The position numbers and the translations under genes are program-made. Below the pieces are notes generated by a model. The model made no database searches. It was not told the origin of the DNA and worked only from the letters and a program-made list of their open reading frames with translations. This document shows positions 35,260-43,422 of a DNA stretch of 53,630 nt, in pieces. The DNA is from WS-7 sp036505295 (GTDB lineage: Bacteria > Eisenbacteria > RBG-16-71-46 > SZUA-252). Numbering within the stretch: the stretch's first letter is position 1; the number at the start of each line of letters is the position of its first letter. The DNA is taken from assembly GCA_036505295.1 (NCBI GenBank), contig DASXTQ010000095.1, positions 1 to 53,630 on the forward strand. Reading direction: 5' to 3'.

Positions 35260-36741
35260 ATGGCTTCCCCGGTACGCGTGCGTTTCGCCCCGAGCCCAAC
35301 TGGATTTCTCCACGTCGGTGGGGCGCGGACCGCGCTCTTTAATTATCTCTTCGCGCGCCGGCATCGCGGGACCTTCGTGCTCCGGATCGAGGATACCGAT
35401 CAGGGCCGGAACGTCGAGGCGGCGCTGGGCGGAATCCTGGACGGCCTCAAGTGGCTCGGGCTCCCGTGGGATGAGGGCCCCGAGGTCGGTGGCCCCTTCG
35501 GTCCCTACTTCCAGAGCGAGAGGCTTCCACGCTACGCGGAGGCCGCGGCGCGCCTGCTCGCCGCGGACAAGGTCTATCGGTGCTTTTGCGATCCCGAGGA
35601 GTTGAAACGGAAACGCGAGGAGGCCCTCGCGCGCGGGGAGCCGCCCAAGTACGACCGCACCTGCCTCCGGCTGTCCCGAGAAGTGTCCGACGCACGTGCC
35701 GCCAAGGGAGAGCCTTTTGCCCTCCGATTTCTCATGCCCGAGGGGGAGACGTCCTGGGAGGACGAGGTGCGCGGCACCGTCACGTTCCAGAACGCCATCC
35801 TGGATGACCTCGTGATCTTGCGGACGGATCAGCATCCGACGTACAACTTCGCGGCGGTCGTGGACGACGCCGCGATGGAGATCACGCACGTGCTGCGCGG
35901 CGACGACCACATCTCGAACACGCCGCGGCAGATTCAGCTCTACGCGGCGCTCGGCGCATCCCCTCCGCGGTTCGGGCATCTTCCCATGATCTTGGGTCCG
36001 GACGGCACCCGCCTCTCCAAGCGTCACGGCGCCGTCTCGGTCACCGCCTTCCGGGACGACGGAATCCTGCCCGCCGGCATGGTGAACTTCCTCTCCCTCT
36101 TGGGTTGGGCGTTCGACGGAGAGCGCGAGATGTTTACCATGGACGAGCTGGTCGACGCGTTCACGCTGGATCGCGTCTCGAAGAACCCCGCGATCTTCAA
36201 CTACGAGAAGCTGGACTGGATGAACGGAGAGTATTTCCGCGCGCTCCCGCTCTCGACCCGCGCGGACATGGTGGCCTCGTATCTCAAGGAGACCGGCGCT
36301 CTGCCCGAGTCGGCGTTCGCCGACCGGGGATCTCTCGAGCGCGCGGTGGCCGCGGTGGGAGACCGCATGAAGCGCCCGCGGCAGTTTCTCGAGTACGCCG
36401 GGTATCTCTACGTGGACCGGGTCGAGCCCGAGCCCCAGCCCTGGGCGGAGCTCGTGGCAAACCCGCACGCGGCCGCGCGGCTCCGGAAGCTCGCAACCGT
36501 GCTCGCCGAGGTGGAGCCCTTCGAGCACGATCCGATCGAGAAGGCGATGCGCGGTCTCGCGTCATCCGAGGGCGTGAAGGCGGGAGATGTGATCATGCCT
36601 GCCCGGATCGCGCTGACGGGGAAGAAAGTGAGCCCCGGAATCTTCGACGTGATTCTGCTCCTCGGCAGGGAGCGCACCGTGAAGCGTCTGCGCGACGCGG
36701 CCGATCGCCTCGAGGCCCAGTCCCCGGCACCCACGGCGTGA
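35260..36741 (+). CDS. gltX: Glutamyl-tRNA synthetase
   Basis: The 493-residue class I synthetase has the HIGH-type motif H18-V-G-G within RFAPSPTGFLHVGGARTALF, the IEDTD signature, and a KMSKS-type loop as RLSKRHG (about residues 251-257). A helical anticodon-binding domain makes up the C-terminus. It charges tRNA-Glu, and in bacteria lacking GlnRS also tRNA-Gln. Genes for tRNA-Glu and tRNA-Gln lie about 4 kb downstream on the other strand. The ATG follows AAAGGA. The stop overlaps the GTG of the glycosyltransferase gene (GTGA). Length and motifs are normal. Whether it is discriminating cannot be told here. Confidence 0.96.
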   Translation: MASPVRVRFAPSPTGFLHVGGARTALFNYLFARRHRGTFVLRIEDTDQGRNVEAALGGILDGLKWLGLPWDEGPEVGGPFGPYFQSERLPRYAEAAARLLAADKVYRCFCDPEELKRKREEALARGEPPKYDRTCLRLSREVSDARAAKGEPFALRFLMPEGETSWEDEVRGTVTFQNAILDDLVILRTDQHPTYNFAAVVDDAAMEITHVLRGDDHISNTPRQIQLYAALGASPPRFGHLPMILGPDGTRLSKRHGAVSVTAFRDDGILPAGMVNFLSLLGWAFDGEREMFTMDELVDAFTLDRVSKNPAIFNYEKLDWMNGEYFRALPLSTRADMVASYLKETGALPESAFADRGSLERAVAAVGDRMKRPRQFLEYAGYLYVDRVEPEPQPWAELVANPHAAARLRKLATVLAEVEPFEHDPIEKAMRGLASSEGVKAGDVIMPARIALTGKKVSPGIFDVILLLGRERTVKRLRDAADRLEAQSPAPTA

Positions 36742-37949
36742 CCGAGCGGACCGCGGCACCGGCGTCCGTCCCCCTCGACTCGCTGCGGGTCGCGCTCGTC
36801 CACGATTGGCTGACCGGGATGCGCGGCGGGGAGAAGTGCCTCGAAGTTCTCTGCGAGATGTTCCCGCGGGCGCCTGTCTACACGCTCGTCCACTGGAAGG
36901 GGCGCCTCTCGCGGACGATCGAGTCCCATCCGATTCATGAATCCTGGCTCGCGAGGGTTCCCCTGGGGCGGAGCCGCTACCGCTGGTTCGTTCCGGCATA
37001 CCCCAAGGCGATCGAATCCTTCGACCTGAGCGGCTACGATCTTGTCGTCTCGATCAGCCACTGCGCGGCGAAGGGCGTGATCACGCGCGCCGACACGCTT
37101 CACGTGTGCTACTGCAATACCCCGGTCCGGTACTTCTGGGACCTTGCCTCCGAGTACTTCGCGCCCGGCCGTGCGGGCGCGCTCGAGCGGTTCCTCGGTC
37201 CCATGATCGCGCATCGATTCCGATTGTGGGACCGGCTGAGCTCCGATCGCGTCGATCTATTCGTCGGAAACTCGCTCAACATCCGCGACCGGATCCGGAA
37301 GCACTACCGTCGGCCCGCCCTCGTCGTCTACCCGCCGGTCGACACGGAATTCTTCACCCCCGGCGGCGAGACTTCCGGGGAGGACGCGCCCTTTCTCACG
37401 GTCTCCGCTCTCGTTCCCTATAAAGGGGTCGATCTCACGATCCGCGCGGCGAATCGGCTGGGCGCGAAGCTGCGCGTGATCGGCTCGGGCCCGGACTTGG
37501 GGAGGCTCCGCTCGATCGCGGGTCCAACCGTGAGGTTCGACGAGTGGGTCTCGATGGAGGCTCTCCGGGACGCGTATCGCTCCTGTCGCGCGCTGGTCCA
37601 GGCCCATGAGGAGGATTTCGGCATCGCACCGCTGGAGGCGCTCGCGTGCGGCCGCCCGGCGATCGCGCTCGCGAGGGGAGGGGCGCTCGAAACGGTGACC
37701 GAGGAGACGGGCATTCTCTTCCACGAGCCGAGCGAGGCGTCGCTCGAAAGCGCGATGCGGGAGGTGGCGCGGCGTCCTTTCGATCCGGCGGCGCTGCGCC
37801 GTCAGGCGGTTCGGTTCAGCCGCGAGCGCTACCGGTCTGGGATGCGCGCGCTGCTCGAGGAGGCGTACGCCGCGCATCGGAGACGGCACGAGGACCAGGG
37901 AGCGGTGGAACGCCCAGCCAGGGATTGCGCGCGCCAGCAAGGCGTCTAG
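36738..37949 (+). CDS. GT1 (GT-B fold) glycosyltransferase
   Basis: The 403-residue protein has the N-terminal acceptor domain (VALVHDWLTGMRGGEKCLEVL) and a C-terminal nucleotide-sugar domain. The latter carries PFLTVSALVPYKGVDLTIRA and the E-x7-E motif EDFGIAPLEALACGRPAIAL, typical of retaining GT4-like enzymes such as mannosyltransferases of polysaccharide assembly. It would work on the cytoplasmic face of the inner membrane. The GTG start overlaps the gltX stop by 4 bases; the frame is open further upstream but only through gltX. It is convergent with the M16 peptidase, 16 bases apart. Family is firm; donor and acceptor are unknown. Confidence 0.88.
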   Translation: MTERTAAPASVPLDSLRVALVHDWLTGMRGGEKCLEVLCEMFPRAPVYTLVHWKGRLSRTIESHPIHESWLARVPLGRSRYRWFVPAYPKAIESFDLSGYDLVVSISHCAAKGVITRADTLHVCYCNTPVRYFWDLASEYFAPGRAGALERFLGPMIAHRFRLWDRLSSDRVDLFVGNSLNIRDRIRKHYRRPALVVYPPVDTEFFTPGGETSGEDAPFLTVSALVPYKGVDLTIRAANRLGAKLRVIGSGPDLGRLRSIAGPTVRFDEWVSMEALRDAYRSCRALVQAHEEDFGIAPLEALACGRPAIALARGGALETVTEETGILFHEPSEASLESAMREVARRPFDPAALRRQAVRFSRERYRSGMRALLEEAYAAHRRRHEDQGAVERPARDCARQQGV

Positions 37950-37965
37950 GTCAGGGTGCTCCGCC

Positions 37966-40788
37966 CTACTCCGGGAACTTCTCGAGATCCCCCGCGACGA
38001 TGATGCTGAGCTTCGCGGGATCGAGATGTGCGCGGATCGCCGCGTTCACCTCTTCGCGCGTGACGCGCCCCACGCGTTCCGGGAACTCATCGAGGTACGA
38101 GGGACCGTAACCGAACTTCTCCGCGAGCGCGAGCGCCTGCGCGGTGCCGGCGTTGGTCGCGAGCTGGACCCGGTAGTTCCCCGCGAAAAAGCTCTTTTGC
38201 GTGGCGACCTCTTCTTCGGTGATCCCTTCCCTGCAGTAGCTTTCGATGACCTCGCGCGTCGACTTCATGGCCTTGCCGAGATTGGCCGGCGCGACCGCGA
38301 CATCGGCGAGCCACACGCCGTCCAGGAAATCGGTCATCGTAAAGCGTGAATAGATGCTGTACGTGAGCCCCTCCATATCCCGCACGCGCTTTCCAAGACG
38401 GGAAGAGAGCGAGCTCTGTCCGAGCGCCGCGTTCGCGACGAGGCTCGCTTCGTAATCGGGATCCCTGCGTCTCAGGCCGCTGGCCGCTCCGAACATGAGC
38501 TCCATGTTGGCCTTTCCCGGGAGTGCGACCGCCTCGTGCGCCGGCTGCGCGCGGGTGGCGCGGGGCAGGTCTAAGTCCGGTCTCGATCCCCGCGGCAGAT
38601 CGCCGAGAAGGGAGTCCACGAGAGCGGCTACGCGTGCCGGATCCACGTCCCCTACGATCGCGAGGTAGGTCGAGGCGCCGACGTAGCGGTCCTTGTGGAA
38701 CGCGCGGAGGTCGACCGGACGTGCGGCTGCGATGCTTGCGAGCATCTCGTCTTTGGACCGAGCGTGGTACGGATGCTCGGCCGGGAAGGCGATTTGGCTG
38801 AGCCGATCGAACGCGCGCTGACGCGTGTCGTCGAACGCGCGGAGCACTTCGGTCTTCATCTCGGACTTGGCTTTCGTGAGCTCCGAGTCTGAGAAGGCGG
38901 GGCGCTTCATCTCGTCCGAAAGGACGGAAAGCAGAAGCTTCGTATCACGCGACAGGGAGGAGCCCTGGATGGTCGCCCCGTACATGTCGGCCGTGACATG
39001 GAGCCGGGCTCCCACTCCGTCGAGGAGCGCCGCGATCGCACGCTTGTCGAGCGTTTTTGTCCCACGCTCCAGCATCATCGCGGTGAGCTGCCCCAGAGCG
39101 GGCTTTTCCCGCGGTGCGTGCATCCGGCCGGCCAGCACGATTCCGTGCACGGCCACGGTGGGGACGGCGTGATTCGCGAGGACGTCGAGGGTGATCCCGT
39201 TGGCCAGTACGCGATGAAGCGTTCTCTGCGCGAAGGTGGCGCGGGCCGGCTCGCTGGCGCTCCGTCCGCTCGAGGCGGACGATTCCGTCGACCCGCCGGC
39301 GCCCGCGGCTTTCTGGGGTTTCTTGCCGTCGGCCTTCGCGGGGACGAACCACCCGACGGTGGCGTGGTCCGGGGTCAGGTACGTCGCCGCGACGCGCCGA
39401 ACGTCCGCCGCGGTAACGCGCTTCATCGTGTCCACGTATTGCACGAACCACTTCCAGTTCGCGGACGCCACGGCTTCGCCGAGGCTCGCGGCCAGCTCGT
39501 AGGTGCCGTCTCGGCCTCGGATCACGGAGACTTCGAGCTGGCTCTTCGCGCGCGCGAGCTCCGTTGGGGTGACGCCCTCGCGCCCGACCGCGTAGAGGGC
39601 GGCTTTCATCGCGTCCTCCACCTTCTGGTGGCTCACGCCCTGGGCGACGGTCGCGTCGATCAGAATCGGGAAGGGATCGCGGAGCGTGTAGTTGCTCGCG
39701 TTCACATCCGTCGCGAGACCCTTCTCGACGAGCGCCTGGTACAACCTCGAGTTGACGCCCCAGCCCAGGATCGTGGAGAGCACGTCGAGCGCGATGAAGT
39801 CGGGATGGAGCGACTTCGGGCGCATGTATCCGATTTCCACCAGCCCCACCTGGCCCGGCCGGCGGACGATTACCCGCCGTTCGCCTTCCTGCGGTGGTTC
39901 CACGGTGATCACGGAGGGGATCGGCTTTGGAGACCGGGGGAAGGAGCCAAACTCGCGGTCGAACATCCGCAACGCCGTGACCGTGTCGAAGTCTCCGACC
40001 AGAATCGCCTCGGCGTTATCCGGCCAGAAGAAGTCCTTGTAATGCTGGCGCAACGTCTCGGTTGAAACCCCTTCGATGTCCGACCGGTATCCGATCGTAT
40101 CCCAATGATAGGGATGAGCCACGATCGCCGCGCCGACCACGGCCTTGTTGAGGGCCTGCGAGGGATCGTTCTCCCCGATCTCGTATTCGTTCCGCACCAC
40201 GGTCATTTCCGGCTGGCGTTCGGAGTCCAGGATCAGGGCGCGCCCCAGTCGGTCGGCTTCGATTCTCATCGCGAGCTCGAGTTTGTCCGCGGGAAGCGTC
40301 GAGTAGCCGGTCATCCGGTCGTACCAGGTGGTCATGTTCGTCGACGAATAGTCGCACCCGGCCTTGAACAGGACCTCCTGAAACGTCTGGTGCCCACGGG
40401 CCCGGCCGAAATTCTTGGTGCTCTTGTTGAAGAGGAGATGCTCGAGAAGGTGCGCCGAGCCGGTGTTGCCGGGGGCCTCGTTGCGCGATCCGACGTGATA
40501 CACGACCTCGAACGTGATGACCGGCGCCGCGTCGTTCCGCGACAGGAGGATCGTCATCCCGTTCGACTTGAGCCGGTACTGGGTGATCCCGCCGAGCGAA
40601 TCGAGCCGCTCCACGTTCCGGGGCAGCGCCCCGGCCGCCTCCCGGGGCTGGGTGGCGCGCCCCTGATCGCGCGGCTGCGCGGCGGCGGAGCTCGGCGTGG
40701 AGGCGAGGAGCGTGAGACCGAGCCATAGGGCCCCGATCGGGACAGCCGGCTCAAGCGAATGGCGGCGCGGGGGTCGTCGAGACCGCAT
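37966..40788 (-). CDS. M16 family zinc peptidase, exported, two-repeat form
   Basis: The 940-residue protein is a pitrilysin-type peptidase with the inverted zinc motif H113-L-L-E-H117 in GSAHLLEHLLFNKS, and DLGRALI-like flanking helices. The second half is a divergent, catalytically inactive M16 repeat, as is usual in one-chain M16 proteins. A basic N-terminus and hydrophobic stretch (PIGALWLGLTLLASTPSSAAA) indicate export to the periplasm. I chose the ATG at 40788 because AAAGGAG lies 8 bases upstream of it; an ATG 6 codons earlier has no such site. The gene starts 54 bases after the 3' end of tRNA-Glu on the same strand, with no terminator visible between. Substrates are unknown. Confidence 0.9.
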   Translation of the reverse strand: MRSRRPPRRHSLEPAVPIGALWLGLTLLASTPSSAAAQPRDQGRATQPREAAGALPRNVERLDSLGGITQYRLKSNGMTILLSRNDAAPVITFEVVYHVGSRNEAPGNTGSAHLLEHLLFNKSTKNFGRARGHQTFQEVLFKAGCDYSSTNMTTWYDRMTGYSTLPADKLELAMRIEADRLGRALILDSERQPEMTVVRNEYEIGENDPSQALNKAVVGAAIVAHPYHWDTIGYRSDIEGVSTETLRQHYKDFFWPDNAEAILVGDFDTVTALRMFDREFGSFPRSPKPIPSVITVEPPQEGERRVIVRRPGQVGLVEIGYMRPKSLHPDFIALDVLSTILGWGVNSRLYQALVEKGLATDVNASNYTLRDPFPILIDATVAQGVSHQKVEDAMKAALYAVGREGVTPTELARAKSQLEVSVIRGRDGTYELAASLGEAVASANWKWFVQYVDTMKRVTAADVRRVAATYLTPDHATVGWFVPAKADGKKPQKAAGAGGSTESSASSGRSASEPARATFAQRTLHRVLANGITLDVLANHAVPTVAVHGIVLAGRMHAPREKPALGQLTAMMLERGTKTLDKRAIAALLDGVGARLHVTADMYGATIQGSSLSRDTKLLLSVLSDEMKRPAFSDSELTKAKSEMKTEVLRAFDDTRQRAFDRLSQIAFPAEHPYHARSKDEMLASIAAARPVDLRAFHKDRYVGASTYLAIVGDVDPARVAALVDSLLGDLPRGSRPDLDLPRATRAQPAHEAVALPGKANMELMFGAASGLRRRDPDYEASLVANAALGQSSLSSRLGKRVRDMEGLTYSIYSRFTMTDFLDGVWLADVAVAPANLGKAMKSTREVIESYCREGITEEEVATQKSFFAGNYRVQLATNAGTAQALALAEKFGYGPSYLDEFPERVGRVTREEVNAAIRAHLDPAKLSIIVAGDLEKFPE

Positions 40789-40842
40789 ACCGAGGGCTCC
40801 TTTCATGAGACCCGGCGGGGGGAAGCTCCGGCACGAAAGAGA

Positions 40843-40917
40843 TGGTAGCGCTACGGGGATTCGAACCCCGGTTTGATGGCTGAGAACCACCCGTCCTAAC
40901 CCCTAGACGATAGCGCC
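40843..40917 (-). tRNA. tRNA-Glu (anticodon CTC)
   Basis: A complete cloverleaf of 75 nt including an encoded CCA. The anticodon stem GGTGG/CCATC encloses TTCTCAG, so the anticodon is CTC. The T arm carries GGTTCGAATCC. The acceptor stem has a G1-T72 wobble pair and discriminator A73. It lies 35 bases downstream of tRNA-Gln and is probably cotranscribed with it. Confidence 0.95.
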
Positions 40918-40952
40918 GCAACCAGCCGACGGAAGTTGCTTTAAGTCTGAAG

Positions 40953-41026
40953 TGGCTGGGGGAAGAGGATTCGAACCCCTGTACCGTGGTCCAGAGCCAC
41001 GTGTCCTACCACTGGACGATCCCCCA
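40953..41026 (-). tRNA. tRNA-Gln (anticodon CTG)
   Basis: A complete cloverleaf of 74 nt with encoded CCA. The anticodon stem CGTGG/CCACG encloses CTCTGGA, so the anticodon is CTG. The first acceptor pair is T1-A72 and the discriminator is G73. U1-A72 is an identity feature for both GatCAB and GlnRS, so it does not show which route charges it. A good promoter lies just upstream. Confidence 0.95.
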
Positions 41027-41037
41027 GAAGGGAGAAA

Positions 41038-41066
41038 AGACTAGCATCGGCGCCGGAAACCGTCAA
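41038..41066 (-). promoter_or_regulatory. Promoter of the tRNA-Gln/tRNA-Glu unit, overlapping the dedA stop codon
   Basis: On the minus strand TTGACG (41066-41061), a 17-base spacer and TAGTCT (41043-41038) lie 11 bases before the tRNA-Gln 5' end. The TGA within TTGACG is the stop codon of the upstream DedA gene. Confidence 0.7.
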
Positions 41067-41680
41067 CGCGGCGCCGACTTGAAGTGCGAACGCAGCCAGA
41101 ACAGGAACAGAGCCAGGAGCACAATGAGGACCGCGATGTCGAACCCACGCCAGACCTCGTGGATCGATTCCCAGTGCTCACCGAATTTCGCTCCGACCCA
41201 CGCGAGGATGAAGGACCAGATGTAGGACCCGACAAACGTGTACATCGTGAAGCGCGCGATCGGAACCCGCGCCGCGCCGGCCGGGAAGGAGACGAAGGTC
41301 CGCACAATGGGAACGAGGCGGGTCCAGAACGCGACCTGCAACCCGTGGCGTCGGAGCCAACGATCGGCGCGATCGTATTCTTCCACGCGCACAACATGCC
41401 ATCGGGAGAGGCGCTCCGCGAGAGGTCTCCCGCCCACCGATCCCAGCCAGTACCCGATCCAGGAGCCGAGTACGTTTCCGGTCGCACCGGCGAGCGCCAC
41501 TCCCCAGAGCGTGAACCGTCCGGTCGTCACGAGATAACCCGAGAAGGGCATGATGACCTCGCTGGGGAGAGGAATGCATGCGCTCTCGATGGTCATGCAG
41601 ACGACGATGCCCGCGTATCCCCAAGTCGAGATGACGGAGAGGACGAACGAGGTGATCGGCTTCAGGATGGTTTCGAGCAC
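41063..41680 (-). CDS. DedA family membrane protein
   Basis: The 205-residue protein has the DedA signatures ESACIPLPSEVIMPFSGYL and the arginine/glycine motif FWTRLVPIVRTFVSFPAGAARVP, with about five membrane segments. DedA proteins of several bacteria are implicated in returning undecaprenyl phosphate across the inner membrane and in proton-dependent envelope homeostasis. The GTG start lies 3 bases after the PiT stop, so it is translationally coupled. Its stop codon is part of the -35 box of the tRNA promoter. Being in one operon with phosphate uptake genes could link carrier-lipid recycling to phosphate supply; that link is inference. Confidence 0.9.
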   Translation of the reverse strand: MLETILKPITSFVLSVISTWGYAGIVVCMTIESACIPLPSEVIMPFSGYLVTTGRFTLWGVALAGATGNVLGSWIGYWLGSVGGRPLAERLSRWHVVRVEEYDRADRWLRRHGLQVAFWTRLVPIVRTFVSFPAGAARVPIARFTMYTFVGSYIWSFILAWVGAKFGEHWESIHEVWRGFDIAVLIVLLALFLFWLRSHFKSAPR

Positions 41681-41683
41681 GAG

Positions 41684-42673
41684 CTAGGGAGCGAAGTGCG
41701 CGGTCAGCTGGAAGGTCGCGGCGGCCACCGCGGCGGCGGCGGGGATCGTGAGCACCCACGCCCACACAATGCGTCCGGCGACGCCCCAACGAACCGCCGA
41801 AAGCCTCCGTGTCGCGCCCACGCCTACGATCGCGCCCGTGATCGTGTGCGTGGTCGACACCGGGATGCCCAGGTGGGTCGCCGTGAAGAGGCTTATGGCC
41901 CCCGCGGTCTCGGCGCAAAACCCCCCAACGGGTCGAAGCGTGGTCACGCGGGCGCCGAGCGTGTGCACGATTCGCCATCCGCCGGAAAGGGTCCCGAGCG
42001 CCATGGCGGACCCGCAGGCGAACACGACCCATGCCGGTACATAGAAATGATCGATCTGGTGCGCCGTTACGAGCAGGATGGTGATGATTCCCATCGTCTT
42101 TTGCGCGTCATTGGCCCCGTGCCCCAGCGAGTAGAGGGCCGCGGAAACGATTTGAAGTCTGCGGAACAGTTGGTCGACGCGGCTCGGCGCCGTTTTTCGG
42201 AAGATCCAGGAGACCGCGACCATGTTCGCGTAGCCCAGGAAAAGCCCCGCGAAGGGGGAGATGAAGATGAACAGGACGGTCTTCTGGACCCCACTGGCCA
42301 CGATGGCGCCTGGGCCGGCATGGCAGAGGGCGGCGCCTACGAGCCCGCCCACGAGCGCGTGGGACGAGGATGTCGGAAGACCGAGCCTCCATGTGAGGAG
42401 ATTCCAGAGCGTGGCTCCCGTCAACGCGGAGACGATGACGTGGTTGTTGACCGCTCCAGGTGTGACGATGCCCTTGCCGACTGTGGCGGCGACCGCGAGC
42501 CCCAGGATATAGACCGCGAGGAAGTTGAATACCGCCGCCCAGATCACCGCGATCCCCGGGGTCAGGACGCGCGTCGAGACGACGGTGGCAATCGAGTTGG
42601 CGGCGTCGTGGAACCCGTTCAGAAAATCGAACAGGAGAGCGAGCACGATGATGACGACAACATAAGTCGTCAT
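41684..42673 (-). CDS. PiT family inorganic phosphate transporter
   Basis: The 329-residue inner-membrane protein carries both inverted-repeat signatures of the PiT/PHO-4 family. The first is NGFHDAANSIATVVSTR near the N-terminus, and the second is SLGHGANDAQKTMGIITILL in the second half. It has about 9-10 membrane segments and the length of the shorter bacterial Pit proteins. It imports metal-phosphate in symport with protons (or sodium). It lies 39 bases after the DUF47 gene and 3 bases before the DedA gene on the same strand. The start at 42673 opens directly on the first membrane segment. Confidence 0.93.
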   Translation of the reverse strand: MTTYVVVIIVLALLFDFLNGFHDAANSIATVVSTRVLTPGIAVIWAAVFNFLAVYILGLAVAATVGKGIVTPGAVNNHVIVSALTGATLWNLLTWRLGLPTSSSHALVGGLVGAALCHAGPGAIVASGVQKTVLFIFISPFAGLFLGYANMVAVSWIFRKTAPSRVDQLFRRLQIVSAALYSLGHGANDAQKTMGIITILLVTAHQIDHFYVPAWVVFACGSAMALGTLSGGWRIVHTLGARVTTLRPVGGFCAETAGAISLFTATHLGIPVSTTHTITGAIVGVGATRRLSAVRWGVAGRIVWAWVLTIPAAAAVAAATFQLTAHFAP

Positions 42674-42712
42674 GGAGCCGTCACGAGGGGGTGGCGTGCA
42701 GCACGAGGCGCG

Positions 42713-43327
42713 TCAGTTGTTCTTGACGACAATCCCCTCCAGGATGTTCGCAACGTCCTCGCAGTCATCGGTGGTCGCTTCAAGGCGTCCATACAGCTCC
42801 TTCCACTTGATCAGTTCGCGGAAATCGCTCGCCTGTTCAAAGAGCTGCGCGGTCGTGTTCCTGGAGATGAAATCAGCCTCGTTCTCGAGGTCGTTGATCC
42901 GGATCAGATAGGTGGAAATGCCCTTCAGGTCGCGCAAATGGCTCATCGCGGTTTGGATGGCCGCGCAGGAGCGTTCGACGACGGAGACAAGCTCGATCGC
43001 CTCCGGCGTGACCGAGCGCACGCGGAACAGCACCAGTCTGCTTGCAACCCCTTCGATGTTGTCCAGCACGTTGTCCAGCCCGGAGGCAAGCGCATGAATG
43101 TCCTCCCGGTCGAAAGGCGTGATGAACGTCCGGTTCAGTTTGTCGATGATGGAGTGGGTGATGTTGTCGCCGTCGCTCTCGAGCTGCTTGATGTGACGGG
43201 CTTTCTCATCGACGTTTTCGTAATGCTCGACCATTTCCTTGAGCGCTTGGGCCGCCTCGAGAACCTTGTTGGCCTGGTCCTCGAAAAGGTCGAAGAAGCG
43301 AGGCTGGGTCGGCAGGAGGCGGAACAT
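42713..43327 (-). CDS. DUF47 (PhoU-like) Pit accessory protein
   Basis: The 204-residue, all-helical protein matches the DUF47/PhoU-like family that is regularly found next to Pit transporters: RFFDLFEDQANKVLEAAQAL, HIKQLESDGDNITHSIIDKL and TFITPFDREDIHALASGLDN. The acidic-rich E-x-D-x-D pattern resembles PhoU metal-binding helices. It is thought to control Pit activity from the cytoplasmic side. It is the first gene of the DUF47-Pit-DedA operon. Its promoter lies so close that the mRNA leader would be only about 5 nt, and no ribosome binding site precedes the ATG. Confidence 0.92.
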   Translation of the reverse strand: MFRLLPTQPRFFDLFEDQANKVLEAAQALKEMVEHYENVDEKARHIKQLESDGDNITHSIIDKLNRTFITPFDREDIHALASGLDNVLDNIEGVASRLVLFRVRSVTPEAIELVSVVERSCAAIQTAMSHLRDLKGISTYLIRINDLENEADFISRNTTAQLFEQASDFRELIKWKELYGRLEATTDDCEDVANILEGIVVKNN

Positions 43328-43338
43328 TTCGTGGACAG

Positions 43339-43368
43339 TCTATACCATGGCGCAAATTGACGCGGCAA
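43339..43368 (-). promoter_or_regulatory. Promoter of the DUF47-Pit-DedA operon
   Basis: On the minus strand TTGCCG (43368-43363), an 18-base spacer and TATAGA (43344-43339) precede the DUF47 ATG by 11 bases, giving a nearly leaderless mRNA. No PhoB box is evident. Confidence 0.55.
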
Positions 43369-43384
43369 GCGGAAACAACGCCCC

Positions 43385-43414
43385 TTGAGGCGGTTCCACG
43401 GGGCGTGGTAGCGT
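43385..43414 (+). promoter_or_regulatory. Promoter of the propeller protein gene, probably leaderless
   Basis: TTGAGG (43385-43390), an 18-base spacer and TG-G-TAGCGT (hexamer 43409-43414) are followed after 8 bases by the ATG at 43423, with no ribosome binding site between. It lies back to back with the DUF47 promoter. Confidence 0.5.
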
Positions 43415-43422
43415 CGAGCCAG

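Noticed and set aside
34408..36528. Open frame of 706 codons antisense to the C25 peptidase and gltX
   Set aside because: It spans the ends of two firmly assigned genes and has no recognisable domain or start signal.
41084..43360. Open frame of 758 codons antisense to DedA, PiT and DUF47
   Set aside because: It runs through three well-supported genes and their gaps, and its composition is a mirror of theirs.
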